A stretch of DNA of 64,000 bases from PALG01 sp964495885 (GTDB taxonomy: Bacteria > Bacteroidota > Bacteroidia > Flavobacteriales > Flavobacteriaceae): NCBI GenBank assembly GCA_964495885.1, contig CAZBWO010000012.1, positions 1 through 64,000 of the forward strand, read 5' to 3'. Positions 52,638 to 60,558 of this stretch are shown in pieces. The position numbers were made by a program, and so were the translations under genes. The notes below the pieces were generated by a model. The model was not told where the DNA came from, ran no database searches, and saw only the letters and a list, made by a program, of their open reading frames with translations. The stretch's first letter is position 1, and each line of letters opens with the position of its first letter.

Positions 52638-53963
52638 ATGAAAAAATTAGCACTACACTGGAAAATATTAATTGGAATGGTATTAGGGGTCCTCTTCGGA
52701 TTTGCCATGATGGGACAATCTTGGGGAGCAGATTTTGTAGGCGATTGGATTAATCCCTTCGGGACTATTTTTGTAAAACTTCTGAAACTAATTGCGATAC
52801 CCCTTATTCTTGCTTCCCTCATTAAAGGAATTTCAGATTTAAAAGATATTTCCAAATTTAGGAATATAGGGTTAAGAACTATTGCGACCTATATAACTAC
52901 CACAGTTATTGCGATAACCATAGGATTAGTGTTGGTAAATTTGATGCAACCTGGCAATGGAATTTCAGAAGAGACCATTGCACAACTCACCGATACCTAC
53001 GCAAATGATAGTGGTGTACAGGGAAAAATTACTGAAGCAGGTATTCAAAAAAATTCTGGTCCGCTTCAGTTTTTGGTAGATATGGTTCCAGACAATGCTT
53101 TTAACGCCTTTAGCGACAATGGCTTGATGCTTCAAGTGATTTTCTTTACTATCATCTTCGGAATTTCAATGTTGCTTATTGGAGAAAAAAGAGCAGCACC
53201 ACTGAAAAAACTCTTTGATTCTTTAAACGATGTGGTGTTGAAAATGGTAGACCTCATTATGCTTTCGGCACCCTATGCTGTATTTGCCTTATTGGCCAAT
53301 GTTGTGGTCTCTTCTGGTGATCCGGAATTACTAATTGCCCTTATTAAATATGCCGGGGTAGTTGTTTTAGGTCTGATACTCATGATTGTATTCTATTTAT
53401 TGATCGTAGGAACCATTGTAAAGAAAAATCCGTTTTGGTTTTTAAAGGAAATTAGTCCCGCGCAATTGTTAGCGTTTTCTACCAGTTCAAGTGCTGCAAC
53501 GCTTCCTGTGACCATGGAACGTGTAGAAGAACATATTGGCGTAGACAAGGAAGTATCAAGTTTTGTTTTGCCAGTGGGAGCGACCATCAATATGGATGGT
53601 ACAAGTTTATACCAAGGTGTGGCAGCGGTATTTATTTCTCAAGCGTTAGGATTTGATTTAAGTTTTGGGGATCAACTAACTATTGTACTTACGGCCTTGT
53701 TGGCATCTATTGGTTCTGCTGCTGTACCCGGTGCAGGTATGGTGATGTTGGTAATTGTGTTGGAATCTATTGGATTCCCTGCTGAAAAATTAGCTATTGG
53801 ATTAGCCCTTATTTTCGCCGTAGATAGACCGTTGGATATGTGCAGAACGGTTGTGAATGTTACAGGTGATGCGACGGTTTCCATGTTAGTTGCAAAATCG
53901 GTTGGGAAGCTAGGGAAACCTCACGTAAAAGAGTGGGACGACCATTATGATGAAGTAAAATAA
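52638..53963 (+). CDS. Dicarboxylate/amino acid:cation symporter (DAACS)
   Basis: This 441-residue transporter has eight helices plus hairpins, the STSSSAATLPVT re-entrant hairpin (HP1, about 290-302), NMDGTSLYQGVAAVFIS (helix 7, about 320-335), HP2 with SIGSAAVPGAGMVMLV, and the C-terminal VDRPLDMCRTVVNVTGD. Family members import glutamate, aspartate, serine or C4-dicarboxylates with Na+ or H+. It is probably co-transcribed with aroC and ends at the terminator at 53980. Confidence 0.92.
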   Translation: MKKLALHWKILIGMVLGVLFGFAMMGQSWGADFVGDWINPFGTIFVKLLKLIAIPLILASLIKGISDLKDISKFRNIGLRTIATYITTTVIAITIGLVLVNLMQPGNGISEETIAQLTDTYANDSGVQGKITEAGIQKNSGPLQFLVDMVPDNAFNAFSDNGLMLQVIFFTIIFGISMLLIGEKRAAPLKKLFDSLNDVVLKMVDLIMLSAPYAVFALLANVVVSSGDPELLIALIKYAGVVVLGLILMIVFYLLIVGTIVKKNPFWFLKEISPAQLLAFSTSSSAATLPVTMERVEEHIGVDKEVSSFVLPVGATINMDGTSLYQGVAAVFISQALGFDLSFGDQLTIVLTALLASIGSAAVPGAGMVMLVIVLESIGFPAEKLAIGLALIFAVDRPLDMCRTVVNVTGDATVSMLVAKSVGKLGKPHVKEWDDHYDEVK

Positions 53964-53979
53964 TCTTACAAATAAAAAA

Positions 53980-54003
53980 AGCCGCTGATTGAGCGGCTTT
54001 TTT
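53980..54003. terminator. Terminator between DAACS and MscS genes
   Basis: AGCCGCT / AGCGGCT (53980-53986 with 53992-53998) have a 5-nt loop, A run before and T run after; bidirectional. Confidence 0.88.
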
Positions 54004-54018
54004 GATATCGTATATTTT

Positions 54019-54834
54019 TTAGGATTCCTTGTGGATTTCCACTTGGTGTGGATACGGAATTTCAATACCTGCAGCATCCAAATCTTCTTTGATGGTAGGC
54101 AATAACGCAAACTGCGTTGGCCAAAAATGTTCGTTATTAACGGCACAACGAACCGTAAAATCAATGGAGCTATCATTAAGATTTACCAGTTCTACTAGTG
54201 GTTCTGGAATTTTCAATACATGTTCTTGTTTTGAAATGGAAGCTAATAATACTTCTTTCGTTTTCTGAATATCAGAAGCATAATCTACACCAATCGTTAA
54301 AATAATTTTCTGAAACCCTTCCGCAGTAAAATTGGTAATATTTCCATTGGAAAGTGCCCCATTTGGAATAATGACCAATCTATTTTGAGGAGTCAAAAGT
54401 TTGGTGGTAAAAATTTCAATTTCCTTTACAGATCCAATTTCTCCTTGCGCTTGAATTACATCTCCAATCCTAAATGGTTTAAAAATCATAATTAATACAC
54501 CTCCAGCAAAATTTGATAGGGAACCTTGAAGGGCTAAACCAATGGCCAATCCAGCAGCACCCAAAACAGCAACAAAAGACGTAGACTCTATACCCACCTG
54601 ACTTAAGACTGCGATAAACAACATAGCTTTTAAAGCCCACCCGCAAAGATTTAATAAGAATTTTTGAAGGGAAACTTCCATGTCACGTTTACCCATCGCT
54701 TTTCGTAAAAGACGCATCAATAGTTTGATGACCCATAGACCAACCAGCAATAATACAATCGCTGTTATTATTTTTGGTCCGTATTCAAAAGCGGCATCTT
54801 TTAGCCAATTCATAGCTTTCTCAGAAAATTCCAT
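54019..54834 (-). CDS. Mechanosensitive ion channel (MscS, short type)
   Basis: This 271-residue channel has three N-terminal helices and the MscS pore helix FVAVLGAAGLAIGLALQGSL (about 87-106). The beta domain follows (FKPFRIGDVIQAQGEIG, IFTTKLLTPQNRLVIIPNG). This is the classic short MscS, distinct from the longer channel at 34897. It opens on membrane tension to release solutes. Confidence 0.92.
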   Translation of the reverse strand: MEFSEKAMNWLKDAAFEYGPKIITAIVLLLVGLWVIKLLMRLLRKAMGKRDMEVSLQKFLLNLCGWALKAMLFIAVLSQVGIESTSFVAVLGAAGLAIGLALQGSLSNFAGGVLIMIFKPFRIGDVIQAQGEIGSVKEIEIFTTKLLTPQNRLVIIPNGALSNGNITNFTAEGFQKIILTIGVDYASDIQKTKEVLLASISKQEHVLKIPEPLVELVNLNDSSIDFTVRCAVNNEHFWPTQFALLPTIKEDLDAAGIEIPYPHQVEIHKES

Positions 54835-54891
54835 AGAACAAGTTTTTAGTTGACTGTAAATTTATAAAATATAACTAGAGGTTGAAAATAT

Positions 54892-54924
54892 TTGCGGTTA
54901 TGTAACAATTTGGAAATATCTTTA
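54892..54924 (+). promoter_or_regulatory. Promoter of the tandem secreted protein genes
   Basis: TTG (54892-54894), 22 nt, TATCTTTA (54917-54924); the start codon follows 37 nt downstream. One mismatch to TAnnTTTG. Confidence 0.5.
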
Positions 54925-54960
54925 AAGCGTAGGCTCTCTATTTTTACTCATCTATTTCTT

Positions 54961-56118
54961 ATGATGAAAAAGCATTTATCTATATTGAGTATCCTACTAA
55001 CATCCACTATGATTGGTCAAGTGGGTATTAATACAACCAATCCCAGCCCAGCTTCTGTATTGGATGTGGCTAGCTCAAGCGATGGCGTCAACTTTGGTGG
55101 TTGGATGGCTCCAAGGGTTTCCCTTACGGAACGTAACAGCATCCCTGTTAATAGCACAGATGATGGTTTAATGATATTTCTATCAGATGGAAATACACGT
55201 TGTATTCAAATATGGGATGGGGTAGCATTAACCTGGGAGGATGTGTATTGTATGCCAATTAATCAGTCACCGGTAGCGAACAGTGTGCAATTTTCTGGAA
55301 ATCTAGTAGAAACTGAAGTTTTAACCGCAAGTTTTATCTACAGTGATGCTGAAGGAGACCCGGAAGGAGTACATATCTATACATGGTATCGTGCGGATGA
55401 TGCTTCGGGTACTAATCAAATTCAAATACAGTCTGGTACTACAAACACCTATACTTTAACCAATGCTGAGGTAGGATTTTATATTGCTCTTGAGGTAACT
55501 CCTGTTGCAACTACTGGCACTTCCCCAGGAATCCCAGTCCTTTCCACTTACAGCGGGCCAGTAAACTCACCTTCCGCAGGGGGTGTTTTTATAAGTGAAA
55601 TTGGCGATCCCGATAATAATGCCAATGCAAGATTTATAGAGGTAACCAATGGTTCATCCAACCCAATAGACATTAGTAATTGGAACTTGATTCTGTATTC
55701 CAACACTAATACTTCTGCGACCACTACATACACTTTTCCAACATCTACATTACTTGCAGGAGGTGCTTCGTATGTAGTTGCACAAAATGGAGGAACGTTT
55801 AGTTCGGTGTATGGATTTGCAGCTGATGGATTGGATGCTTTAATGAACTCTAATGGGGATGATAATTTTGAATTACGTGACGACTCCGGAATTCTAATTG
55901 ATATTTATGGTGAAATAGGGGTAGACCAGACAGGAAATTGTGCCGAATTTGAAGATGGGAGAGCACTTAGAGCTTCTACTGTTTCCGAAGGAAATCCCAC
56001 TTTTGACGAAAGTGAATGGATTATTTGGGCAGATTCTACCATTGGTGGATGTACAGATCATACCAATAGTCCGAGAAGTGCTCCTATAGACTATACCCCG
56101 GGGTCTCACCCAAATTAA
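54961..56118 (+). CDS. Secreted lamin-tail-domain protein
   Basis: This 385-residue protein has a signal peptide at MMKKHLSILSILLTSTMIGQ; an upstream in-frame start would bury it. An N-terminal module (about 20-95, GINTTNPSPASVLDV ... GGWMAPRVSLTER ... DDGLMIFLSD) is repeated in the next gene. An Ig-like region follows (about 100-200), then a lamin tail domain (LTD, about 210-320, GVFISEIGDPDNNANARFIE) that often sits in bacterial surface and nuclease-linked proteins. No T9SS domain was seen. It lies 4 nt upstream of the next gene. Confidence 0.78.
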   Translation: MMKKHLSILSILLTSTMIGQVGINTTNPSPASVLDVASSSDGVNFGGWMAPRVSLTERNSIPVNSTDDGLMIFLSDGNTRCIQIWDGVALTWEDVYCMPINQSPVANSVQFSGNLVETEVLTASFIYSDAEGDPEGVHIYTWYRADDASGTNQIQIQSGTTNTYTLTNAEVGFYIALEVTPVATTGTSPGIPVLSTYSGPVNSPSAGGVFISEIGDPDNNANARFIEVTNGSSNPIDISNWNLILYSNTNTSATTTYTFPTSTLLAGGASYVVAQNGGTFSSVYGFAADGLDALMNSNGDDNFELRDDSGILIDIYGEIGVDQTGNCAEFEDGRALRASTVSEGNPTFDESEWIIWADSTIGGCTDHTNSPRSAPIDYTPGSHPN

Positions 56119-56122
56119 AAAG

Positions 56123-57043
56123 ATGAAAAAAAGCTACTTCATATTCTTGGTTTTTTGTGCATGGAACTTTTGGGGTCAAGTAGCCATTAATGAAACAAAT
56201 ATTAATGATGCCGTTGTTCTTTATATTGGTGCACAGCGAATCCCTAGTACTCAATTTGGGGGATTTTTAATGCCTGTCGTGACCGAAACTCAACAAACCA
56301 GCATTCCTGTTTCAATGACGGATGCTCGGGATGATGGTTTAATGGTTTATGTAAGTGACCCAATTACCGGAAAGCAATGCTGGGATGTATTTGACGGCAT
56401 ACAATACGAATGGAGAAGTATTTATTGTGTCAACAGTCCATGCGAAGGAGCTATTTTGTTTTCGGAAGATTTTAGTAGCTACATTGATGGTACCGGGGTC
56501 ACAGGCGCGAGTAATACCAATGGAAATTATCCAAGTGCCGTAACTAAATGGACTCTTACTAGTTATAGTAGTTTTGGAAGTGCTACACCTGCACTGCCAG
56601 GAACTTTGCTAAATGCAAATGATTATGCGCAAGTATTTAATGGGGCCATGGAGTTTAGGGATACCAATGGGGTTTTTCTTTTTGAAACAGAAGCGATTGA
56701 TATTTCAGGTTATAGTGATATTCAGGTTTCGATGGATATTTGGGAATCTGGGCCATTGGAATATATATCTGTAAATCACATGGACGACTTTAATTGTGGG
56801 GAAACCGAAAATGATTATGTGGATATTGAGTATTCAATAGACGGCGGCACAACCTTTACCGAAGTTCCAAATTTTGCTGGGAATGGAACCATAAACCACA
56901 CCTTGACGAACAATCTTTCAGGAACCATTAATCTTAGCTTTTCTGGAATTTCTGGAACCAATTTTATTCTACGGGTAAGACTTCAAAATTGGGCTGATGA
57001 TGAGTACTACTATTTAGACAACATTTTGGTGACGTGTAATTAA
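56123..57043 (+). CDS. Secreted protein sharing the N-terminal module of its neighbour
   Basis: This 306-residue protein begins MKKSYFIFLVFCAWNFWGQVAIN. Residues about 20-105 match the preceding protein in order (GGFLMPVVTETQQTSIPVS ... DDGLMVYVSD ... CWDVFDGIQYEWRSIYC), although the exact residues differ. The C-terminal part is a beta-sandwich (FSEDFSSYIDGTG, ISGYSDIQVSMDIWESG, YLDNILVTCN) resembling a choice-of-anchor or carbohydrate-binding fold. No T9SS sorting domain is seen. Function is unknown. Confidence 0.72.
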   Translation: MKKSYFIFLVFCAWNFWGQVAINETNINDAVVLYIGAQRIPSTQFGGFLMPVVTETQQTSIPVSMTDARDDGLMVYVSDPITGKQCWDVFDGIQYEWRSIYCVNSPCEGAILFSEDFSSYIDGTGVTGASNTNGNYPSAVTKWTLTSYSSFGSATPALPGTLLNANDYAQVFNGAMEFRDTNGVFLFETEAIDISGYSDIQVSMDIWESGPLEYISVNHMDDFNCGETENDYVDIEYSIDGGTTFTEVPNFAGNGTINHTLTNNLSGTINLSFSGISGTNFILRVRLQNWADDEYYYLDNILVTCN

Positions 57044-57056
57044 AAAACAATTTATT

Positions 57057-57085
57057 TTGCCAATAACGGGGAATTAGTATATTTA
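57057..57085 (+). promoter_or_regulatory. Promoter of the ATP-grasp/FGase/DUF1704 operon
   Basis: TTG (57057-57059), 18-nt spacer, TATATTTA (57078-57085); the start at 57107 is 21 nt downstream. One mismatch to TAnnTTTG. Confidence 0.5.
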
Positions 57086-57106
57086 ATCCAACTAAAACCC
57101 AACTAG

Positions 57107-58135
57107 ATGAACGTTTGTTTTATTATGTACCCTTGGGAGGAGATAGATCCAGAAAATGACTCCACCTTGGCCATGATCCATGAATTTGTAAAGCGGGGAC
57201 ACGGAATGGCAGTTACAACACCCGCCAACCTTACCATTAGGGATAGTGTCGCCTATGCTTTTTGCCGTTGTGTGAAACGAAGCGAGAAAATACCAGGTTC
57301 CTTAAAATCGTTTCATTCCAAAACACAATTTTATGATGAAATGCTTCCCATGGCGGGTTTTGATGTGATTGTGCTTCGTACCAATCCGCCTTTGGACATG
57401 ATTATGCTGAATTTCCTGGATAGCATTAAAGATGATGTGTTTATCATGAATGATTTAGACGGAATTAGACGTGCAAACAATAAATTGTACACAGCGGTAT
57501 TTGAAGATGAAGAGAACGAGTTTATCCCAAGAACACACGTTACCAAAAATAAAGACTACCTAAAAAAAATTATCAAGGAAGGCCCAGATAAAATGATTCT
57601 GAAACCTTTAAATGGGTATGGAGGTTCTGGTGTGATTTTATTGGAAAAGAACGCCATGAAAAGTATCAATTCCCTTCTTGATTTTTATATTGATAATAAA
57701 GATGGGACTTCTAATTACGTAATCCTACAGGACTACATTCCTGGTGCCGAAAAAGGAGATGTGCGTATCCTTATGCTGAATGGTGTTCCTATTGGTGCTA
57801 TGAAAAGGGTTCCCGGAAATGAAGACCATCGTTCCAATGTGAGTGCTGGAGGGCGTGTGGAAAAACATATCCTTACCAATGAAGAAAAAGAACTCTGCCG
57901 AAGAATTGGTCCTAAATTGGTTCGGGACGGGCTTTACTTTGTGGGGATTGATGTGATTAATGGAATGTTGGTAGAAGTGAACGTAATGTCTCCAGGCGGA
58001 ATTACCTACATGAATAAAGTCTACAAAACAAAAGTTCAGAAAAAGATCATCGATTTTGTTGAAGATAAAGTAATGCAACGGGTCACTGCTTTTGAACGAA
58101 GAAAACGTTTGCGGAAACACGTAGACGATGCATAA
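57107..58135 (+). CDS. ATP-grasp ligase (glutathione synthase-like)
   Basis: This 342-residue enzyme has the glutathione synthase-type ATP-grasp fold. The glycine-rich ATP loop is LKPLNGYGGSGV (165-176) with a key lysine at 166, the metal-binding EVNVMSPGG is at 290-298, and the substrate-side GDVRILMLNG is at 217-226. ATP-grasp ligases join a carboxylate to an amine through an acyl-phosphate. The family is GshB-like, but no gshA neighbour exists and the substrates are unknown. It opens a three-gene operon with an N-formylglutamate amidohydrolase-like enzyme and a DUF1704 protease. Confidence 0.85.
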   Translation: MNVCFIMYPWEEIDPENDSTLAMIHEFVKRGHGMAVTTPANLTIRDSVAYAFCRCVKRSEKIPGSLKSFHSKTQFYDEMLPMAGFDVIVLRTNPPLDMIMLNFLDSIKDDVFIMNDLDGIRRANNKLYTAVFEDEENEFIPRTHVTKNKDYLKKIIKEGPDKMILKPLNGYGGSGVILLEKNAMKSINSLLDFYIDNKDGTSNYVILQDYIPGAEKGDVRILMLNGVPIGAMKRVPGNEDHRSNVSAGGRVEKHILTNEEKELCRRIGPKLVRDGLYFVGIDVINGMLVEVNVMSPGGITYMNKVYKTKVQKKIIDFVEDKVMQRVTAFERRKRLRKHVDDA

Positions 58136-58151
58136 CTAAACGCTATAAAGA

Positions 58152-58982
58152 ATGCAAAGACTTTCCGTTGAGAAAATCATCAAATTGATTTCCGAAGAAG
58201 CCTGCTTTGAAGCTGTTTCCGAGGATTATTCATTTACCCTAAAGATAGACAAATACGTTCCTTACATGTGTGGAGCCGTTCATGACGGGCATCAGTTTAG
58301 GAAAGAACTATGGGATAAATGCTTACACACCGAATATGACAGATGGTTTGAGGAAGATCCCTGTACAAAGGAATTTGTGAAAAGTCATCCCATTGTGATG
58401 GCAGGACTTGACAGCAGATTTGAGTATGATTTGAATAGGGATCCCGAAAATGCAATTTATGAGGATGCCTGGGGAAAAAAGCTCTGGAAACAACCACTTA
58501 CGGAAGATGAATTGCAAAAAAGCCTTGAAAAACATACCAACTTTTACAAAGTAGTACATGCCTTAATTCAAAAGTTGGAAGAAAAATTTGCGGCTGTTGT
58601 AGTGTATGACATGCACAGCTATAATTGGAAACGTTGGGAGAGGGAAGTCCCTGTGATAAATTTGGGAACTTCCAATATAGATAATGACCGGTTTGGAAAG
58701 GAAGTGGAACAGTGGAGGGAAATGTTGGGTGGTTTGGTGCTTCCAAACCAAAAGGAAACTACCTCCAAAATCAATGATACCTTCTTTGGAAATGGTTATT
58801 TTCTGAAATTTATTACCAAAAACTTCGCAAATACCTTAGTTTTGGCAACCGAATTCAAAAAAATATACTGCGACGAGCTTACAAAGGTAAACTTTCCCGA
58901 AGTAGTAGCTGCCATTGAAGCGCAATTAAGGGAATTGGTGCCACAACACGCAGAAGCCTTTTATCTAGCGCACAAACCATAA
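58152..58982 (+). CDS. N-formylglutamate amidohydrolase-like protein
   Basis: This 276-residue protein matches the N-formylglutamate amidohydrolase (FGase) family by MAGLDSRFEYDLNR (about 84-97) and VVVYDMHSYNW (about 149-159), the metal-binding segments. FGase removes formate from N-formyl-glutamate in histidine breakdown, but no hut genes are nearby. In this operon it may remove an N-acyl group from another amino acid. It lies 16 nt after the ATP-grasp gene and 1 nt before the DUF1704 gene. Confidence 0.82.
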   Translation: MQRLSVEKIIKLISEEACFEAVSEDYSFTLKIDKYVPYMCGAVHDGHQFRKELWDKCLHTEYDRWFEEDPCTKEFVKSHPIVMAGLDSRFEYDLNRDPENAIYEDAWGKKLWKQPLTEDELQKSLEKHTNFYKVVHALIQKLEEKFAAVVVYDMHSYNWKRWEREVPVINLGTSNIDNDRFGKEVEQWREMLGGLVLPNQKETTSKINDTFFGNGYFLKFITKNFANTLVLATEFKKIYCDELTKVNFPEVVAAIEAQLRELVPQHAEAFYLAHKP

Positions 58983-58983
58983 T

Positions 58984-60147
58984 ATGATTTCAGAATCTTT
59001 ACTTGTTGAATCCCATCCCAATCTTTATAAAATAGATCGATCGCTTCATAAGTTGGTGCAGCGTATTGAAATGCTGGATTACATCAATCCTACCAATATA
59101 GAACAGGAAAAACGCCATTTCTTTGCTTCAAAATATAATGTGAACCCCAACTTCAAATATCGAAGGATAGATTTTAACGCGCATAAACTTCAACAGGCAC
59201 TTTTTTCACAGGATATTGACAGTATTGAAGATGAGGAAACCCGAAAATTCTATCGGGAGGTTATTTATGATTATTCTGGGTTAATTCAATGTATTGAATC
59301 TATTGGGAAAGGGGAGAAGTTCTATTTCAATGTATTAAAATCCTTCGGAACTCCTACAGAGAAGGACGTTCAGAATGCCCAATTTATCCTTCATTTCAAG
59401 GATGAAAAATTTAATGAAGAGATGTTTCCGGTGTTTAATGCTGAAGAAGCTCTTAATTATTTCAATGAGTTTTCGAAGCAATTCAAATTTGAATATAAGG
59501 TCAAGCTTTCCAATAAGATTTCGGCGGCAGCCATGGTACAAAATAACACTCAAACCTTGTTTCTTAAAAAGAACCATAGGTTTAGTGCCAATCAGTTAAA
59601 AGTTCTGGCAAACCACGAAATTGGCGTTCACATGGTGACCACCTTCAATGGCTTGATCCATCCCTTAAAGATTTTCCACAATGGTTTTCCAAAAAATGTG
59701 GAAACCCAAGAAGGTTTGGCTGTTTTTAGTGAATATATGAGTGGCTGCTTAACATTGTATCGATTAAAAGAATTGGCGTACAGAGTGTTGGCTGCAGATA
59801 GTCTTCGGAAAGGATTTAATTTTTGTGACACATTCGATTTGTTACATAATCAGTACAAATTAAATAGGGAAGAGTCTTACAATATTTGTTTACGCGCACA
59901 CAGAGGCGGTGGTTTCACTAAAGATTATACGTACCTTACGGGGCTCAAAAAAGTATACAATTATTACAAAAAGGGAAAGGATTTAAGTTTGTTACTTAGC
60001 GGAAAGGTCAATATTGGGAATGTAACCCTAATCGAATCTTGGAGGAAAAATCAACTCATTGATGAAAATCCCTATTGGAACTATGCTTTTGATGCAAAAA
60101 GCAATGAAAGCGAAACCATCGATTTTATTTTGGATAATTTGAAGTAA
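58984..60147 (+). CDS. DUF1704 / QEGLA-motif metallopeptidase-like protein
   Basis: This 387-residue protein carries the DUF1704 (QEGLA) signature. HEIGVH (211-216) is a zinc-binding HExxH-type motif and QEGLA (242-246) supplies the conserved glutamate that is the likely third ligand. Bacterial members are often labelled 'flavohemoglobin expression-modulating QEGLA protein'. The related eukaryotic MATCAP proteins were shown to be tubulin tyrosine carboxypeptidases, so a carboxypeptidase role is likely. It is the last gene of the operon and its stop abuts the DCC gene stop (TAATTA). Confidence 0.85.
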   Translation: MISESLLVESHPNLYKIDRSLHKLVQRIEMLDYINPTNIEQEKRHFFASKYNVNPNFKYRRIDFNAHKLQQALFSQDIDSIEDEETRKFYREVIYDYSGLIQCIESIGKGEKFYFNVLKSFGTPTEKDVQNAQFILHFKDEKFNEEMFPVFNAEEALNYFNEFSKQFKFEYKVKLSNKISAAAMVQNNTQTLFLKKNHRFSANQLKVLANHEIGVHMVTTFNGLIHPLKIFHNGFPKNVETQEGLAVFSEYMSGCLTLYRLKELAYRVLAADSLRKGFNFCDTFDLLHNQYKLNREESYNICLRAHRGGGFTKDYTYLTGLKKVYNYYKKGKDLSLLLSGKVNIGNVTLIESWRKNQLIDENPYWNYAFDAKSNESETIDFILDNLK

Positions 60148-60558
60148 TTATAAAAACTTCTCCTTCAACTCAGGCGTGGGAATCATACAGCTTTCTTTTT
60201 TTCCATACCATTTATACCGATTTTTAGCTACATAATCATAAACCCAATTTCGAATAAAAGTTGGTACAACAATAAAGATGTAAAGTAGGGGATACCCACC
60301 TCCCAAGTGTTTGGCAACCCGTAATGCAGCGGTAGATTTAATGTAAGCCTTTCCATCCTCGATTAGAATGATAGAATCTGTCTTGGAGGAATCAATGGCA
60401 TACTTTTCAATTAATTCCAAGCCAACTTCACTTTGAAGCGCCGCAAATTTAAAGATGTTTTTCCGGTCACGCTTTATGACAAAATTCACAGAACTATTGC
60501 ATAAATTGCAAACCCCGTCAAAAAGGATGATCTTATATTTTTCCTCGTTTTTTGTCAT
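60148..60558 (-). CDS. DCC-family thiol-disulfide oxidoreductase (DUF393)
   Basis: This 136-residue protein has the DUF393 signature ILFDGVCNLCNSSVNFV near the N-terminus, with a CxxC pair in a thioredoxin-like fold, and HLGGGYPLLYIF further on. The family is predicted to do thiol-disulfide exchange. Its start overlaps the mutS2 stop by 4 bp (ATGA), so the genes are probably translated together. Confidence 0.85.
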   Translation of the reverse strand: MTKNEEKYKIILFDGVCNLCNSSVNFVIKRDRKNIFKFAALQSEVGLELIEKYAIDSSKTDSIILIEDGKAYIKSTAALRVAKHLGGGYPLLYIFIVVPTFIRNWVYDYVAKNRYKWYGKKESCMIPTPELKEKFL

